From the NCBI RefSeq assembly GCF_050467285.1, contig NZ_JBCMUN010000006.1, positions 558,001 through 622,000 on the forward strand: a stretch of 64,000 nt of DNA. The letters run 5' to 3'. The notes under the pieces are model-generated. The model did not search any database, had not been told where the DNA came from, and worked only from the letters and a program-made list of their open reading frames with translations. Position numbers and translations under genes: made by a program. Below are positions 8,064 to 16,443 of this stretch, one piece after another. Positions within the stretch are counted from its first letter, which is position 1; every line of letters begins with the position of its first letter. The stretch comes from Paenibacillus_E oryzisoli_A. Its GTDB lineage: Bacteria; Bacillota; Bacilli; Paenibacillales; NBRC-103111.

Positions 8064-9420
8064 TATAACAACTGCGGTAATATCCATTGTATTTGTTACC
8101 GTTACGTTGTTGATAATTTGGAGGCCATTCGGTATTAATGAATCTATCCCAACGACCCTAGGTGCTTTGATTTTCTTGGCTTTAGGAATTGTGCCCCTTA
8201 CAGGTGTTTACCATATAGCCTCCATTGTTAGTGGGGCAAGCATAACCATTATATCAACAATTGTAATGTCTATTGTATTAGAGAGTATAGGGGTTTTCAG
8301 GTGGGCGGCTATTAATTTGGCGGTTCGCGCGAAGGGGTCCGGTCTCGCACTCTTTTGGTACATTAATATGTTGTGCTTTTTAATGACGATGTTTTTTAAT
8401 AATGACGGAAGCATTCTAATCACAACCCCCATTATCATCCAAACCCTATCTATTCTTAATTTAAAAATGAGGCAAAAAATTCCTTACCTCATCTCAGGTG
8501 CTCTTGTTGCAACCGGAGCAAGCGCACCTATAGGCGTCAGTAACCTGGCCAATCTGATTGCGTTAAAAACAGTTGGTTTAGACCTAAACACATATACATC
8601 CATGATGTTTGTACCTGCCATGACGGGGATTATTGCAATTACCATTTTGCTTTATGTCTATTTTAAGCGTGAGATTCCCGGGAAAATTATGTCCTTACAT
8701 TCCTCTTCAATCAACGCTATCCTACACGATAATTCATCCACTTTTCATCCCCTCAAGGTAGATCCTAAAGACAAGGGTGAAGTTGATTGGGGATTGTTTC
8801 GGATTTGCATCCTGATCGTCATTTTGATTCGATGCAGCTTTTTCTTGCTGACCCCTCTTGGGGTAGCTACGGAATGGCCTGCAATCATCGGAGCTTTGAT
8901 TCTTATTATCATTAGGTGGATACGGAAAGGGATTGGACCTAAGGATATTTTAGTAAAAACACCGTGGCATATTCTGATATTCGCATTTAGTATCTATGTC
9001 ATTATTTACGGTCTTCATAATTCAGGTCTGACTGACTTTCTCGTTCAATGGCTTGGTGGAGCAGTCGCCGAGAATCACTTTAATGCCATCTTTCTAATGG
9101 GGATGCTGCTTACGGTAATGTCCAATTTGTTTAATAACTTACCCTCCATTATGATTGGTACCTTATCTTTGCAAAATATGGGATTAGACGCTTTTACGAT
9201 GCATACGGCTTATTTGGCAACAGTCATTGGTGCAGATATCGGTTCCTTATTGTTGCCGATGGGGACACTTGCCTCATTGATATGGATGCACATACTGAGA
9301 AAGCATCATATCAGATTTACCTGGGGTCAATATATTAAAGTGACGATCATGATTGTTCCGATAGGTCTTTTTATAAGTCTCCTTTGTTTATATGTATGGA
9401 CGGGCTGGTTATTCAAGTGA
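8056..9420 (+). CDS. ArsB/NhaD-family membrane permease
   Basis: 454-aa polytopic membrane protein with about 11-12 hydrophobic segments. The ion-transporter superfamily motif FFNNDGSILITTPIIIQ matches the F-NDG-A-LI-TPI motif of ArsB arsenite exporters, and ATGASAPIGVSNLANLIAL and NLFNNLPSIMIG are typical inverted-repeat half-sites. I chose ATG 8056 (SD GAGGTG, 7 nt) over a TTG at 7981 that has no SD. There is no arsR, arsA or arsC nearby; the gene sits between two CotB-type genes. The substrate is therefore uncertain. Export of arsenite is known for the family, but spore-related ion transport is equally possible. Confidence 0.8.
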   Translation: MFDITTAVISIVFVTVTLLIIWRPFGINESIPTTLGALIFLALGIVPLTGVYHIASIVSGASITIISTIVMSIVLESIGVFRWAAINLAVRAKGSGLALFWYINMLCFLMTMFFNNDGSILITTPIIIQTLSILNLKMRQKIPYLISGALVATGASAPIGVSNLANLIALKTVGLDLNTYTSMMFVPAMTGIIAITILLYVYFKREIPGKIMSLHSSSINAILHDNSSTFHPLKVDPKDKGEVDWGLFRICILIVILIRCSFFLLTPLGVATEWPAIIGALILIIIRWIRKGIGPKDILVKTPWHILIFAFSIYVIIYGLHNSGLTDFLVQWLGGAVAENHFNAIFLMGMLLTVMSNLFNNLPSIMIGTLSLQNMGLDAFTMHTAYLATVIGADIGSLLLPMGTLASLIWMHILRKHHIRFTWGQYIKVTIMIVPIGLFISLLCLYVWTGWLFK

Positions 9421-9435
9421 GAGGAGGTGACATTG

Positions 9436-10104
9436 ATGGACCTTTTTCAGAAGAAGCTAGGAGCGGTTATTGATGTTGAACTGCTCGGTGATAAATGGCA
9501 CACGGGCATTTTGGTAGACGCGGGGCAAGATATCCTGGTTATCTATAACGGGGAGAGGTATATATATATTCCTTATTTTCATATTCTGAATGTCAGTTTG
9601 AATACCAAAAAAAGTTCAACGGACTTCTCTGCTCTTACTGAAAAGCCAATCAATAGTGATAAAATTTCGTATAGGAAAATATTAATGAATGCTAAAGGGG
9701 TATTCTCAGAAATATTTGTATCCGGGTTTCAGCCTATACATGGCTACATTACCCACATCATGACAAATTACTTCGAGTTTTATTCTCCCGTTTACAAAAC
9801 AATGTTTATACCGTTAATTCATTTGAAATGGCTAATTCCCTATAACGATTATCATACACCGTACCTTCTGGATAAAAAATTTTTCCCTGTAAATCCATCC
9901 GATTTGCCCTTATCTCGAACTTTTGAGGAGCAAATGAAAAAGCTGGAAGGTAAAATCGTTGTTTTTGACTTGGGGAGGAGCCCCAGTAAGATAGGTTTAT
10001 TAAAAGAAATTGATAATAATATTGTTCACATGATTACAGCGGAAGGCATGACCTTTTATACGAATATTCAACATATTAAAAGTGTTCATTCGCCATCCAT
10101 GTAA
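9436..10104 (+). CDS. Three-repeat CotB-like (Sm-like fold) protein
   Basis: 222 aa. Three degenerate modules each contain a turn, a beta-rich core and a closing motif like the CotB family: LGAVIDVELLG to FHILNVSL, AKGVFSEIFVSG to IHLKWLI, and LEGKIVVFDLG to IQHIKSVHS. The RGGPES signature itself is lost. The GTG at 9427 is part of the SD GGAGG, so ATG 9436 (8-nt spacing) is preferred. It lies 15 bp after the permease stop, so it is probably co-transcribed. Role in the spore coat is inferred from the module and the neighbours. Confidence 0.65.
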   Translation: MDLFQKKLGAVIDVELLGDKWHTGILVDAGQDILVIYNGERYIYIPYFHILNVSLNTKKSSTDFSALTEKPINSDKISYRKILMNAKGVFSEIFVSGFQPIHGYITHIMTNYFEFYSPVYKTMFIPLIHLKWLIPYNDYHTPYLLDKKFFPVNPSDLPLSRTFEEQMKKLEGKIVVFDLGRSPSKIGLLKEIDNNIVHMITAEGMTFYTNIQHIKSVHSPSM

Positions 10105-10128
10105 CAATATAATTGGGAGGTAATGCAA

Positions 10129-10533
10129 ATGCCTGGTGGAAAAGGTCCTGGTAAACACGGACATAAACATGGTGAACACAAGAATGAGAACGGTAATCAA
10201 GAACAGGAAGTGAAAGAAGCAACAGGATCAGAACAGAACGAAGAAAAAGGTAAAGATACCGTAAAAGGACATGAGCATAAAGAGGAAAAGGGTAAAGGCG
10301 GCAAGGAAGGCAAGGAAGGCAAGGGGAAAGAGGAAAAGGGTAAAGGCGACAAGGAAGGCAAGGAAGGCAAGGGTAAAGAGGAAAAAGGTAAAGGCGACAA
10401 GGAAGGCAAAGATAAAGAGGAAAAGGGAAAAGACAAGGAAGGCAAGGAAGGCAAGGGTAAAGAGGAGAAAGGTAAAGGCGACAAGGAAGGCAAGGGTAAA
10501 GAGGAAAAAGGTAAAGGCCATACAAAAGCATAA
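10129..10533 (+). CDS. Lys/Glu/Gly-rich tandem-repeat protein, CotG-like in composition
   Basis: 134 aa of extreme low complexity. A His/Gly/Lys-rich head (KGPGKHGHKHGEHK) is followed by imperfect repeats built from KGKEEKGKGDKEGKEG. No hydrophobic core, Cys or signal peptide. ATG 10129 fits the SD GGGAGG (8 nt); ATG 10123 is too close. In B. subtilis, cotB is adjacent to cotG, a charged repeat protein needed for CotB assembly. The neighbourhood here recalls that pairing, but the repeats lack the Ser that CotH kinase phosphorylates in CotG. Functional equivalence is an inference. Confidence 0.65.
   Translation: MPGGKGPGKHGHKHGEHKNENGNQEQEVKEATGSEQNEEKGKDTVKGHEHKEEKGKGGKEGKEGKGKEEKGKGDKEGKEGKGKEEKGKGDKEGKDKEEKGKDKEGKEGKGKEEKGKGDKEGKGKEEKGKGHTKA
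10282..10521 (+). repeat. In-gene tandem repeats encoding KGKEEKGKG units
   Basis: Purine-rich DNA in which 'aaagaggaaaagggtaaagg' and 'gacaaggaaggcaaggaagg' alternate about five times. Near-identical units imply recent slippage or recombination and likely length variation between strains. Confidence 0.85.
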
Positions 10534-10570
10534 ACAAGTCGCAAGCTTTTTTGTGGAAACAAATAATTAA

Positions 10571-10617
10571 AAAAACGAGGATCTACGCGGCCTACTCTCG
10601 CTTAGCTCCTCGGCTTT
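10571..10617. terminator. Bidirectional terminator between coat locus and fdh unit
   Basis: A-run, CGAGGA (10576-10581), loop, TCCTCG (10607-10612), T-run. It is placed between converging genes. Confidence 0.55.
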
Positions 10618-10655
10618 TTGCATGCAAAGCTGACTTCTTCACAATTTTCCCCAGG

Positions 10656-11138
10656 CTATTCCGAATTCAATCCCTGTCCAAGCCCCTTCAGAAAGGAAAT
10701 GCCGAATCCCAGCGCGCGGTTGACGTCGGGATCGTTCATAACTTTGACAAGCTCCAGGATGCTAACTTTTTTGTCGGATTCCAAGCGTTCTTCGGCAGCG
10801 GCCAGTCCTGAGGTGACACTGTTCAGCAGTTTCTTGGTTACGGCAGGATCCAGCTCGGCTAAGACTCCTGCTGCGCCCATCAGATTGTTGATGGTGTTTG
10901 TCACGGGCTTGCGCGTAGCTTGACCGATCAGGACTCTGGAGATACTGCCTTTCGCTTTCAGCAAAGACTCGGCCGCTTCCAGAAGGCCGCTCTCGTGGAG
11001 TTCTTTGATGATGTCCAATGTTTTTTTGAGCGCTTCACGATTATCGGCCAGTTCTGCGGAAAGCTGATCAAGCGATTGTTTTTGGAGCTCTTCATCGGTT
11101 TGAACGTGTTTGTGAATGGTAGAAGTAGGCTTAGCCAT
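10656..11138 (-). CDS. DUF1641 protein accompanying formate dehydrogenase (YrhD-like)
   Basis: 160-aa helical, soluble protein. The DUF1641 signature region (GLLEAAESLLKAKGSISRV and the C-terminal LGFGISFLKGLGQGL) is visible. In B. subtilis the yrhD gene of this family sits with yrhE formate dehydrogenase, the same pairing as here. SD AAGGAGG; it begins 12 bp after the dehydrogenase stop, so the two form an operon. It is likely an accessory or small subunit; its biochemical role is not established. Confidence 0.85.
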   Translation of the reverse strand: MAKPTSTIHKHVQTDEELQKQSLDQLSAELADNREALKKTLDIIKELHESGLLEAAESLLKAKGSISRVLIGQATRKPVTNTINNLMGAAGVLAELDPAVTKKLLNSVTSGLAAAEERLESDKKVSILELVKVMNDPDVNRALGFGISFLKGLGQGLNSE

Positions 11139-11150
11139 TATCCGGCCTCC

Positions 11151-14090
11151 TTAATTTTGATCTACTAAGCTGACATAGCCAGGTCTGTTCCATTTTCGCG
11201 CTGCCTCTACACCGTTTTGAGGATGTCGCTTTTTATTTCTAGGATTAATCGAAGGCAGCGGATTGTCGCCATCTACCTCTAGAACTTGCATCCGAACCTT
11301 GACCTGCTTATAGGCCGGCGTATGTGTAATCACATCGACAGCTCCGCCGGTTAGCAGATTAATCGCGGTATCGTGACTGCTGGAGTGCATAGGCACGTAA
11401 ATATCTTTGCCATTCACCCGGTCGGTGACAACGACTCTTAACTTGATGGCGCCATATGGCGATTCCAAACGGACCAAGCTTCCATCTTGAATGCCCCGCG
11501 CTTTGGCCAGATCATGCGAGACTTCTACGAAAACTTGTGGAAGCTTAAGCTGAATGCCGGCCGACTTGGTGGTCATATTCCCTTCATGGAAATGCTCCAG
11601 CAATCGTCCATTATTCAGCGTCAGATCGAACTCAGCCGGGAATACGATGGGCTGAACGTAGTCGAATCGCGCAAGGCGCGCCTTTTTATCCGGAAAGTTG
11701 AAGCCATTCGAATGCAGCAATGGCGTATTGCTGCCATCGAGAGATCCCCAATGGAAACTGTTCCAGCCTTCCAACAGGTCGTAATTGCATTGCGAGAAGA
11801 AAGGAGTAAGCGAAGCCATTTCTGCGAAAATCTCACTGGGATGGCTATAATTCCAATCAAATCCCATCCTTTTGGCGACTTGACTGAAGATCCACCAGTC
11901 CGGCTTGCTCTCACCAAGCGGTTCCAGCGCCTGATACAGCCGTTGAACGCGTCGCTCCGTATTCGTGAACGTCCCTTCTTTTTCCAAAGAAGGAACGGCC
12001 GGCAAAATGATATCTGCGAATTGGGCTGTTTTGCTTAAGAATACATCCTGAACGACCAGAAATTCAACGTTTGCGAGCATATCTTGCGTATGGTTGGAAT
12101 CCGCATCTACCCAGGCCATCTCTTCCCCGGAGATGTACATGCCCTTTAGTTCGCCTCTGCCGATCGCCGCTAACATTTCAATGTTATCGAGGCCGCGCAC
12201 ACCGGAGATTTCTACGCCGTAGGCTTTCTCGAATTTCGCTCGGACAGCATCGTCGGTCACCTTCTGATAGCCAGGGAAAATGTCCGGCATCGTTCCCATA
12301 TCGGATGCGCCTTGAACGTTGTTATGCCCGCGAAGCGGGTAAGCGCCTGCGCCTGGTCTCATCATGTTGCCTGTAATCAGCAGCAAGTTCGCAATGGCGG
12401 AGGAGGTGTAAGAGCCGGCAATGTTCTGCGTAACGCCCATGCCCCAACAAATCGCCGTGCCATCAGCCTCGTGAATCATTTGTGCTACTTGAATCAACGT
12501 TTCCTTCGCAATGCCGGTTTCTTTTTCGGCAAACTCCAGCGTATACGGTTCGATTTTTTGCAAATACTCCGAATAGAAGTTCACATGCTCATGAATGAAG
12601 GCCGGATTATGCAAGTTGTTATCAATCATATATTTCGCGACGGCAGTCAGCCAGACGTAGTCGGTGCCTTGCTTAGGACGAATGAACAGATCCGCTCTTT
12701 CCGCCATTTCATGTTTGCGCAGATCGACCGAAATCAATTTTTGCCCATGCAGTTTATGCGCGCGTTTAATGCGTGTAGCCAGCACCGGATGCCCTTCCGC
12801 AGGCGCACACCCGACCAGGATGACTAATCCTGCGTGGGCAAGGTCTTGAATGGTGCCGCTGTCACCGCCAATGCCAGTCGTTTGCTGCAATCCCCAGGAA
12901 GCTGGCGACTGGCAATACCGGGAGCAGTTATCCACGTTGTTGGTCTGGAAGACTTGTCGCGCCAGTTTCTGCATTAAGTAATTTTCTTCATTTGTATATT
13001 TGGATGACGAGATGAATCCGAGCGCATTGCCGCCGTACGTGTGTTTAATGGCGCCCATTTTGCTGGCCATCAGGTCCAGCGCCTCTTCCCAAGTGGTTTC
13101 GACAAAATGGTCGCCTTGGCGAATCAGCGGTTTCGTTAAACGTTGCTCGCTGTTGACGAAATCCCATCCGAATTTCCCTTTCACACAGGTAGAAATGCCA
13201 TTAACCGGACCTTGGGAAGGCTGGACCTTCAAAATTTTCCGACCTTTGGTCCACACTTCAAAGCTGCAGCCAACGCCGCAGAACGTACAGACGGTTTTGG
13301 TTTTTTTCGTTCGGGTTTCCCGCATGGAAGCTTCAACTTCGGAAACGGCGAAGATCCCGCTGTAGCCAGGTTCAACTTCTTTAATCAAGCTGATCATTGG
13401 GTCCAGCAAATCTTTCTTGATTCCGCTCATAAAACCGGCTTCGCCCAGCATCGATTTTTCCATTAAGGCGTTACAAGGGCACACCGATACACACTGGCCG
13501 CAGCTAACGCACGAGGACTCGTTGATCAGCGTCCCATCGTCCCAAATGACCCGTGGACGCTCCGCTTCCCAATCGATGGAAAGCGTCTCGTTCACCTGCA
13601 GGTTCTGGCAGACCTCCACACATTGGCCGCAAGCGACGCATTGATTGGGGTCATACCGATAAAAGGGATGCGACATATCCACTTCGGACGGATCGACTTT
13701 CGGTTTGTACGGATATTTTTGATGTTCAATTTCCATTAACTCTGCGGTATTGTGCAGGGTACAGTTGCCGTTGTTGTTGTCGCAAACGGTGCAATACAGC
13801 AGGTGATTCTCGAGCAAGCGATCCATCGCTTCGGTTTGCGCCTCTTTGGCGCGGGGGGACGATAACTCGATGTTCATGCCGTCGGATACGAGGGTGGAAC
13901 AGGAGCGTATCAGTTTTCCATCGGCCTCTACAATACAGGTATCGCAGGTTTGAATCGGGTCAACCTCAGGCACATAACAGATTTGCGGATGCGGAAGTTT
14001 GTTGTGATTAATAGCCTCCAGAATCGTCGAACGTTCTTTTACCCGATATTCGGTGCCATTGATTCTGATGCTGACTGTGTGATTGTTCAC
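11151..14090 (-). CDS. Molybdenum formate dehydrogenase, NAD-type alpha subunit (YrhE-like)
   Basis: 979 aa, GTG start with SD AAAGGAG at 8 nt. Domain order: N-terminal 2Fe-2S ferredoxin (CYVPEVDPIQTCDTC), NuoG-type His/Cys cluster region (YCTVCDNNNGNCTLH), two 4Fe-4S ferredoxin motifs (CVACGQCVEVC, CVSCGQCVSVC), then the molybdopterin oxidoreductase with its own 4Fe-4S site (CTFCGVGC) and the Mo-binding Cys393 in NCSRYCQSP, and a C-terminal dinucleotide-binding domain. The catalytic position is Cys, not selenocysteine. Expected reaction: formate to CO2 with electrons to NAD or a soluble carrier. It is divergent from fdhD, whose product it needs. Confidence 0.92.
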   Translation of the reverse strand: MNNHTVSIRINGTEYRVKERSTILEAINHNKLPHPQICYVPEVDPIQTCDTCIVEADGKLIRSCSTLVSDGMNIELSSPRAKEAQTEAMDRLLENHLLYCTVCDNNNGNCTLHNTAELMEIEHQKYPYKPKVDPSEVDMSHPFYRYDPNQCVACGQCVEVCQNLQVNETLSIDWEAERPRVIWDDGTLINESSCVSCGQCVSVCPCNALMEKSMLGEAGFMSGIKKDLLDPMISLIKEVEPGYSGIFAVSEVEASMRETRTKKTKTVCTFCGVGCSFEVWTKGRKILKVQPSQGPVNGISTCVKGKFGWDFVNSEQRLTKPLIRQGDHFVETTWEEALDLMASKMGAIKHTYGGNALGFISSSKYTNEENYLMQKLARQVFQTNNVDNCSRYCQSPASWGLQQTTGIGGDSGTIQDLAHAGLVILVGCAPAEGHPVLATRIKRAHKLHGQKLISVDLRKHEMAERADLFIRPKQGTDYVWLTAVAKYMIDNNLHNPAFIHEHVNFYSEYLQKIEPYTLEFAEKETGIAKETLIQVAQMIHEADGTAICWGMGVTQNIAGSYTSSAIANLLLITGNMMRPGAGAYPLRGHNNVQGASDMGTMPDIFPGYQKVTDDAVRAKFEKAYGVEISGVRGLDNIEMLAAIGRGELKGMYISGEEMAWVDADSNHTQDMLANVEFLVVQDVFLSKTAQFADIILPAVPSLEKEGTFTNTERRVQRLYQALEPLGESKPDWWIFSQVAKRMGFDWNYSHPSEIFAEMASLTPFFSQCNYDLLEGWNSFHWGSLDGSNTPLLHSNGFNFPDKKARLARFDYVQPIVFPAEFDLTLNNGRLLEHFHEGNMTTKSAGIQLKLPQVFVEVSHDLAKARGIQDGSLVRLESPYGAIKLRVVVTDRVNGKDIYVPMHSSSHDTAINLLTGGAVDVITHTPAYKQVKVRMQVLEVDGDNPLPSINPRNKKRHPQNGVEAARKWNRPGYVSLVDQN

Positions 14091-14121
14091 GATATGAACT
14101 CCTTTCAGATGAGAATGAAAA

Positions 14122-14177
14122 AATCCACCATAAACATGAACGTTTGTTTAAACAAACACTCGTGTTCATGGTGGATT
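14122..14177 (-). promoter_or_regulatory. Long inverted repeat in the fdh 5' leader
   Basis: AATCCACCAT (14122-14131) and ATGGTGGATT (14168-14177) enclose a perfect 16-bp palindrome GTTTGTTTAAACAAAC (14142-14157); CATGAAC/GTTCATG also pair. It lies 31 bp upstream of the fdh start codon, so it could be an operator or an RNA structure controlling fdh. No known riboswitch consensus was recognised. Confidence 0.5.
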
Positions 14178-14311
14178 AGTTGCCAAGTTCATTTACTTGG
14201 GGGCCAAGCCGCCATACGGATATTCATTAACTGCAAATGAAAAACATTTCACTTGCGAGTCAATTCATCTAATATTGTTACTATAGCTTGATTCCAAGAA
14301 AACTTCAACTA

Positions 14312-14340
14312 TTGACAAATCGAATCTTTAGAGACATATA
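14312..14340 (+). promoter_or_regulatory. Sigma-A-type promoter of fdhD
   Basis: TTGACA, 17-bp spacer, CATATA, 24 bp before the fdhD start. Confidence 0.6.
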
Positions 14341-14364
14341 TACGAAAAGGAAGGAGCTGCGCAA

Positions 14365-15165
14365 ATGAGCAAAGCCGTTGAGGTGTCACGTCCGATCCTG
14401 CGTTACGAGCAGGGCAAAGTTCAGCCCATCGAAGATCGAATTGTTACTGAACACCCCGTCACTATCAAAATCAATACACAGGAATTTGCCACCATGGTGT
14501 GTACGCCAGAGCACGTTGAAGATATGATTATTGGCTTTTTGGCTTCCGAAGGGGTCATCCGCACCTATGACGATATTGAGGAGATCTGGTATCAGGAAAG
14601 AGAAGGCCTGGTTCATATCAAAACGCGTTGGATCAATGAATTTTATCAAAATTTCCATTCCAAACGCTATATTACCTCTTGCTGTGGGAAGAGCAGGCAA
14701 GGCTTTTATTTTGTCAATGATGCGAAAATGGCCAAGACGATGAGCAGGGAACAGGTCAAAGTAACCTATGAGGATATCCTTCGGTTAATGCGTGAGATGC
14801 AAAGCTCCTCCCAGACGTTTCAAGACACAGGAGGGGTCCACAATGCCGCGCTCTGTGAGAAGGACACGATCATTTTGTCGCGAATGGACATCGGCAGACA
14901 TAATGCATTGGATAAAATATATGGCCATTGCTTAAAAAATAAAATCAGCCTCGAAGGGAAAATTATCGTGTTTAGCGGCCGTATTTCTTCCGAGATTTTA
15001 TTAAAGGTATCCAAAATCGGGTGTGAGATGGTCTTGTCCAAATCCGCTCCGACGGAGCTTGCCCTGCAATTGGCTGAAGACTTGGGGATTACAACGGTGG
15101 GCTTCATCCGAAATGAATCCTTCAATGTGTACACTCATCCTCAAAGGATTACAACAGAATGCTAG
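14365..15165 (+). CDS. fdhD: Formate dehydrogenase accessory sulfurtransferase
   Basis: 266 aa. FdhD transfers sulfur to the molybdenum cofactor before insertion into formate dehydrogenase. The conserved sulfur-carrying Cys pair is C106-C107 in TSCCGKSRQG; other family motifs are GFLASEGVI, TGGVHNAAL, DIGRHNALDKIYG and SGRISSEIL. SD AAGGAAGGAG. It is transcribed away from the dehydrogenase gene. Confidence 0.95.
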   Translation: MSKAVEVSRPILRYEQGKVQPIEDRIVTEHPVTIKINTQEFATMVCTPEHVEDMIIGFLASEGVIRTYDDIEEIWYQEREGLVHIKTRWINEFYQNFHSKRYITSCCGKSRQGFYFVNDAKMAKTMSREQVKVTYEDILRLMREMQSSSQTFQDTGGVHNAALCEKDTIILSRMDIGRHNALDKIYGHCLKNKISLEGKIIVFSGRISSEILLKVSKIGCEMVLSKSAPTELALQLAEDLGITTVGFIRNESFNVYTHPQRITTEC

Positions 15166-15281
15166 CTTGAATCGCAAGACAGCGTTATTTTTACCGCATT
15201 CGAACAGGACATCCCGATCCCGCAATCGTTTATGATTAGGGAGACAAAAAGATTCCATCTGAATCAAGCGGAGGGCTGCTC

Positions 15282-16442
15282 ATGTTGAAAGTAGCAATTA
15301 TCGGTGCCGGGGCGATTTCAACTGCTCATATTGAAGGGTATCTGCAATTCAAGGATCGCTGTACTATTGTTGCTATCAGTGATTTTTACACAGACAAAGC
15401 GGAGGCGATCGTAACAAAATACGACCTCGATGCGAAGATCGTCAGCGATTACAAGGAACTGCTGCAAGCGGACATCGATCTTGTATCCGTGTGTACGCCG
15501 CCTTATGTGCATGCTGAGATCGCGATCGATTTTCTGAATGCAGGCAGCCATGTCATCATTGAAAAGCCGATGGCGGCATCGCTGAAGGAATGCGACGAGA
15601 TTAATGAAGCCGCCCGTAAGAACGGCAAGATCGTATCGGTCATCGCACAGAATCGGTTTAGAAACCCGATGATGAAATTGAAAGCCGTGCTGGACAGCGG
15701 GCTTGCCGGCAAAATTGTTCATGCACAAGTGGATTCTCACTGGTGGCGCGGCCATTGCTACTATGATTTGTGGTGGCGCGGAACGTGGGAGAAGGAAGGC
15801 GGGGGGCCAACGCTGAATCATGCGGTTCATCATATCGATGCGCTGCTGTGGATGCGGGGACGTCCGACTGAAGTTCAAGCTTTCATGAGCAATGTTGCCC
15901 ATGATAACGCCGAGATTGAGGATTTATCGGTGGCTATGCTGCGGTATTCCGACGGTACGCTGGGCCAGGTGACAAGCTCGGTTGTCCACCACGGCGAGGA
16001 GCAGCAGATTATTTTCCAAGGCTTGGACGCTCGAATTTCCGCTCCCTGGAAGCTTAAGGCTTCGCTTTCCAAGGCTAACGGTTTCCCTGGGCCAAATGCG
16101 GAGTTGGAAGCTACAATCCAACAGTATTATGACAATCTTCCCAATCTTCCTTATGAAGGGCATGCAGCGCAAATTGATAATGTGCTGACCGCCATCGAAA
16201 CAGGAGCACCCGTACTGATTGACGGGCAAAGTGGTCGAGATACGCTGGAACTCATTACGAGCATCTACAAATCGGCGAGCACGGGAGAATGTGTCAAGCT
16301 GCCGCTGGAGCCGGACGATCCGTTCTATACGCGCGAAGGCGTGCTGGAGCATGCCACGCATTTCTATGAGAAGAGCAGCCACGTGGAGAACTTTGCGGAT
16401 GCCGCCATTACAACCGGCAGGTTTGCGGGAGGGAAGAGCTAA
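15282..16442 (+). CDS. Gfo/Idh/MocA family oxidoreductase
   Basis: 386 aa. Rossmann N-terminus (VAIIGAGAISTAHIEGY), NAD-binding CTPPYVHAE, and the family's catalytic EKP motif (IIEKPMA). The C-terminal alpha/beta domain has GGGPTLNHAVHHIDAL with candidate catalytic His residues. It probably oxidises or reduces a sugar or polyol with NAD(P). The stop is 1 bp before the next oxidoreductase start; both are candidates for the same pathway. The substrate cannot be told from sequence. Confidence 0.88.
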   Translation: MLKVAIIGAGAISTAHIEGYLQFKDRCTIVAISDFYTDKAEAIVTKYDLDAKIVSDYKELLQADIDLVSVCTPPYVHAEIAIDFLNAGSHVIIEKPMAASLKECDEINEAARKNGKIVSVIAQNRFRNPMMKLKAVLDSGLAGKIVHAQVDSHWWRGHCYYDLWWRGTWEKEGGGPTLNHAVHHIDALLWMRGRPTEVQAFMSNVAHDNAEIEDLSVAMLRYSDGTLGQVTSSVVHHGEEQQIIFQGLDARISAPWKLKASLSKANGFPGPNAELEATIQQYYDNLPNLPYEGHAAQIDNVLTAIETGAPVLIDGQSGRDTLELITSIYKSASTGECVKLPLEPDDPFYTREGVLEHATHFYEKSSHVENFADAAITTGRFAGGKS

Positions 16443-16443
16443 G

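Noticed and set aside
10076..10562. Leu/Pro/Phe-rich minus-strand ORFs
   Set aside because: Antisense shadow of the KGKEEKGKG repeats.
13750..14090. Selenocysteine codon in formate dehydrogenase
   Set aside because: The Mo-ligand position is encoded by TGC (Cys393) and no in-frame TGA occurs.
16219..16443. N-terminal extension of the second oxidoreductase
   Set aside because: Lies within the preceding gene in another frame; ATG 16444 has a good SD.
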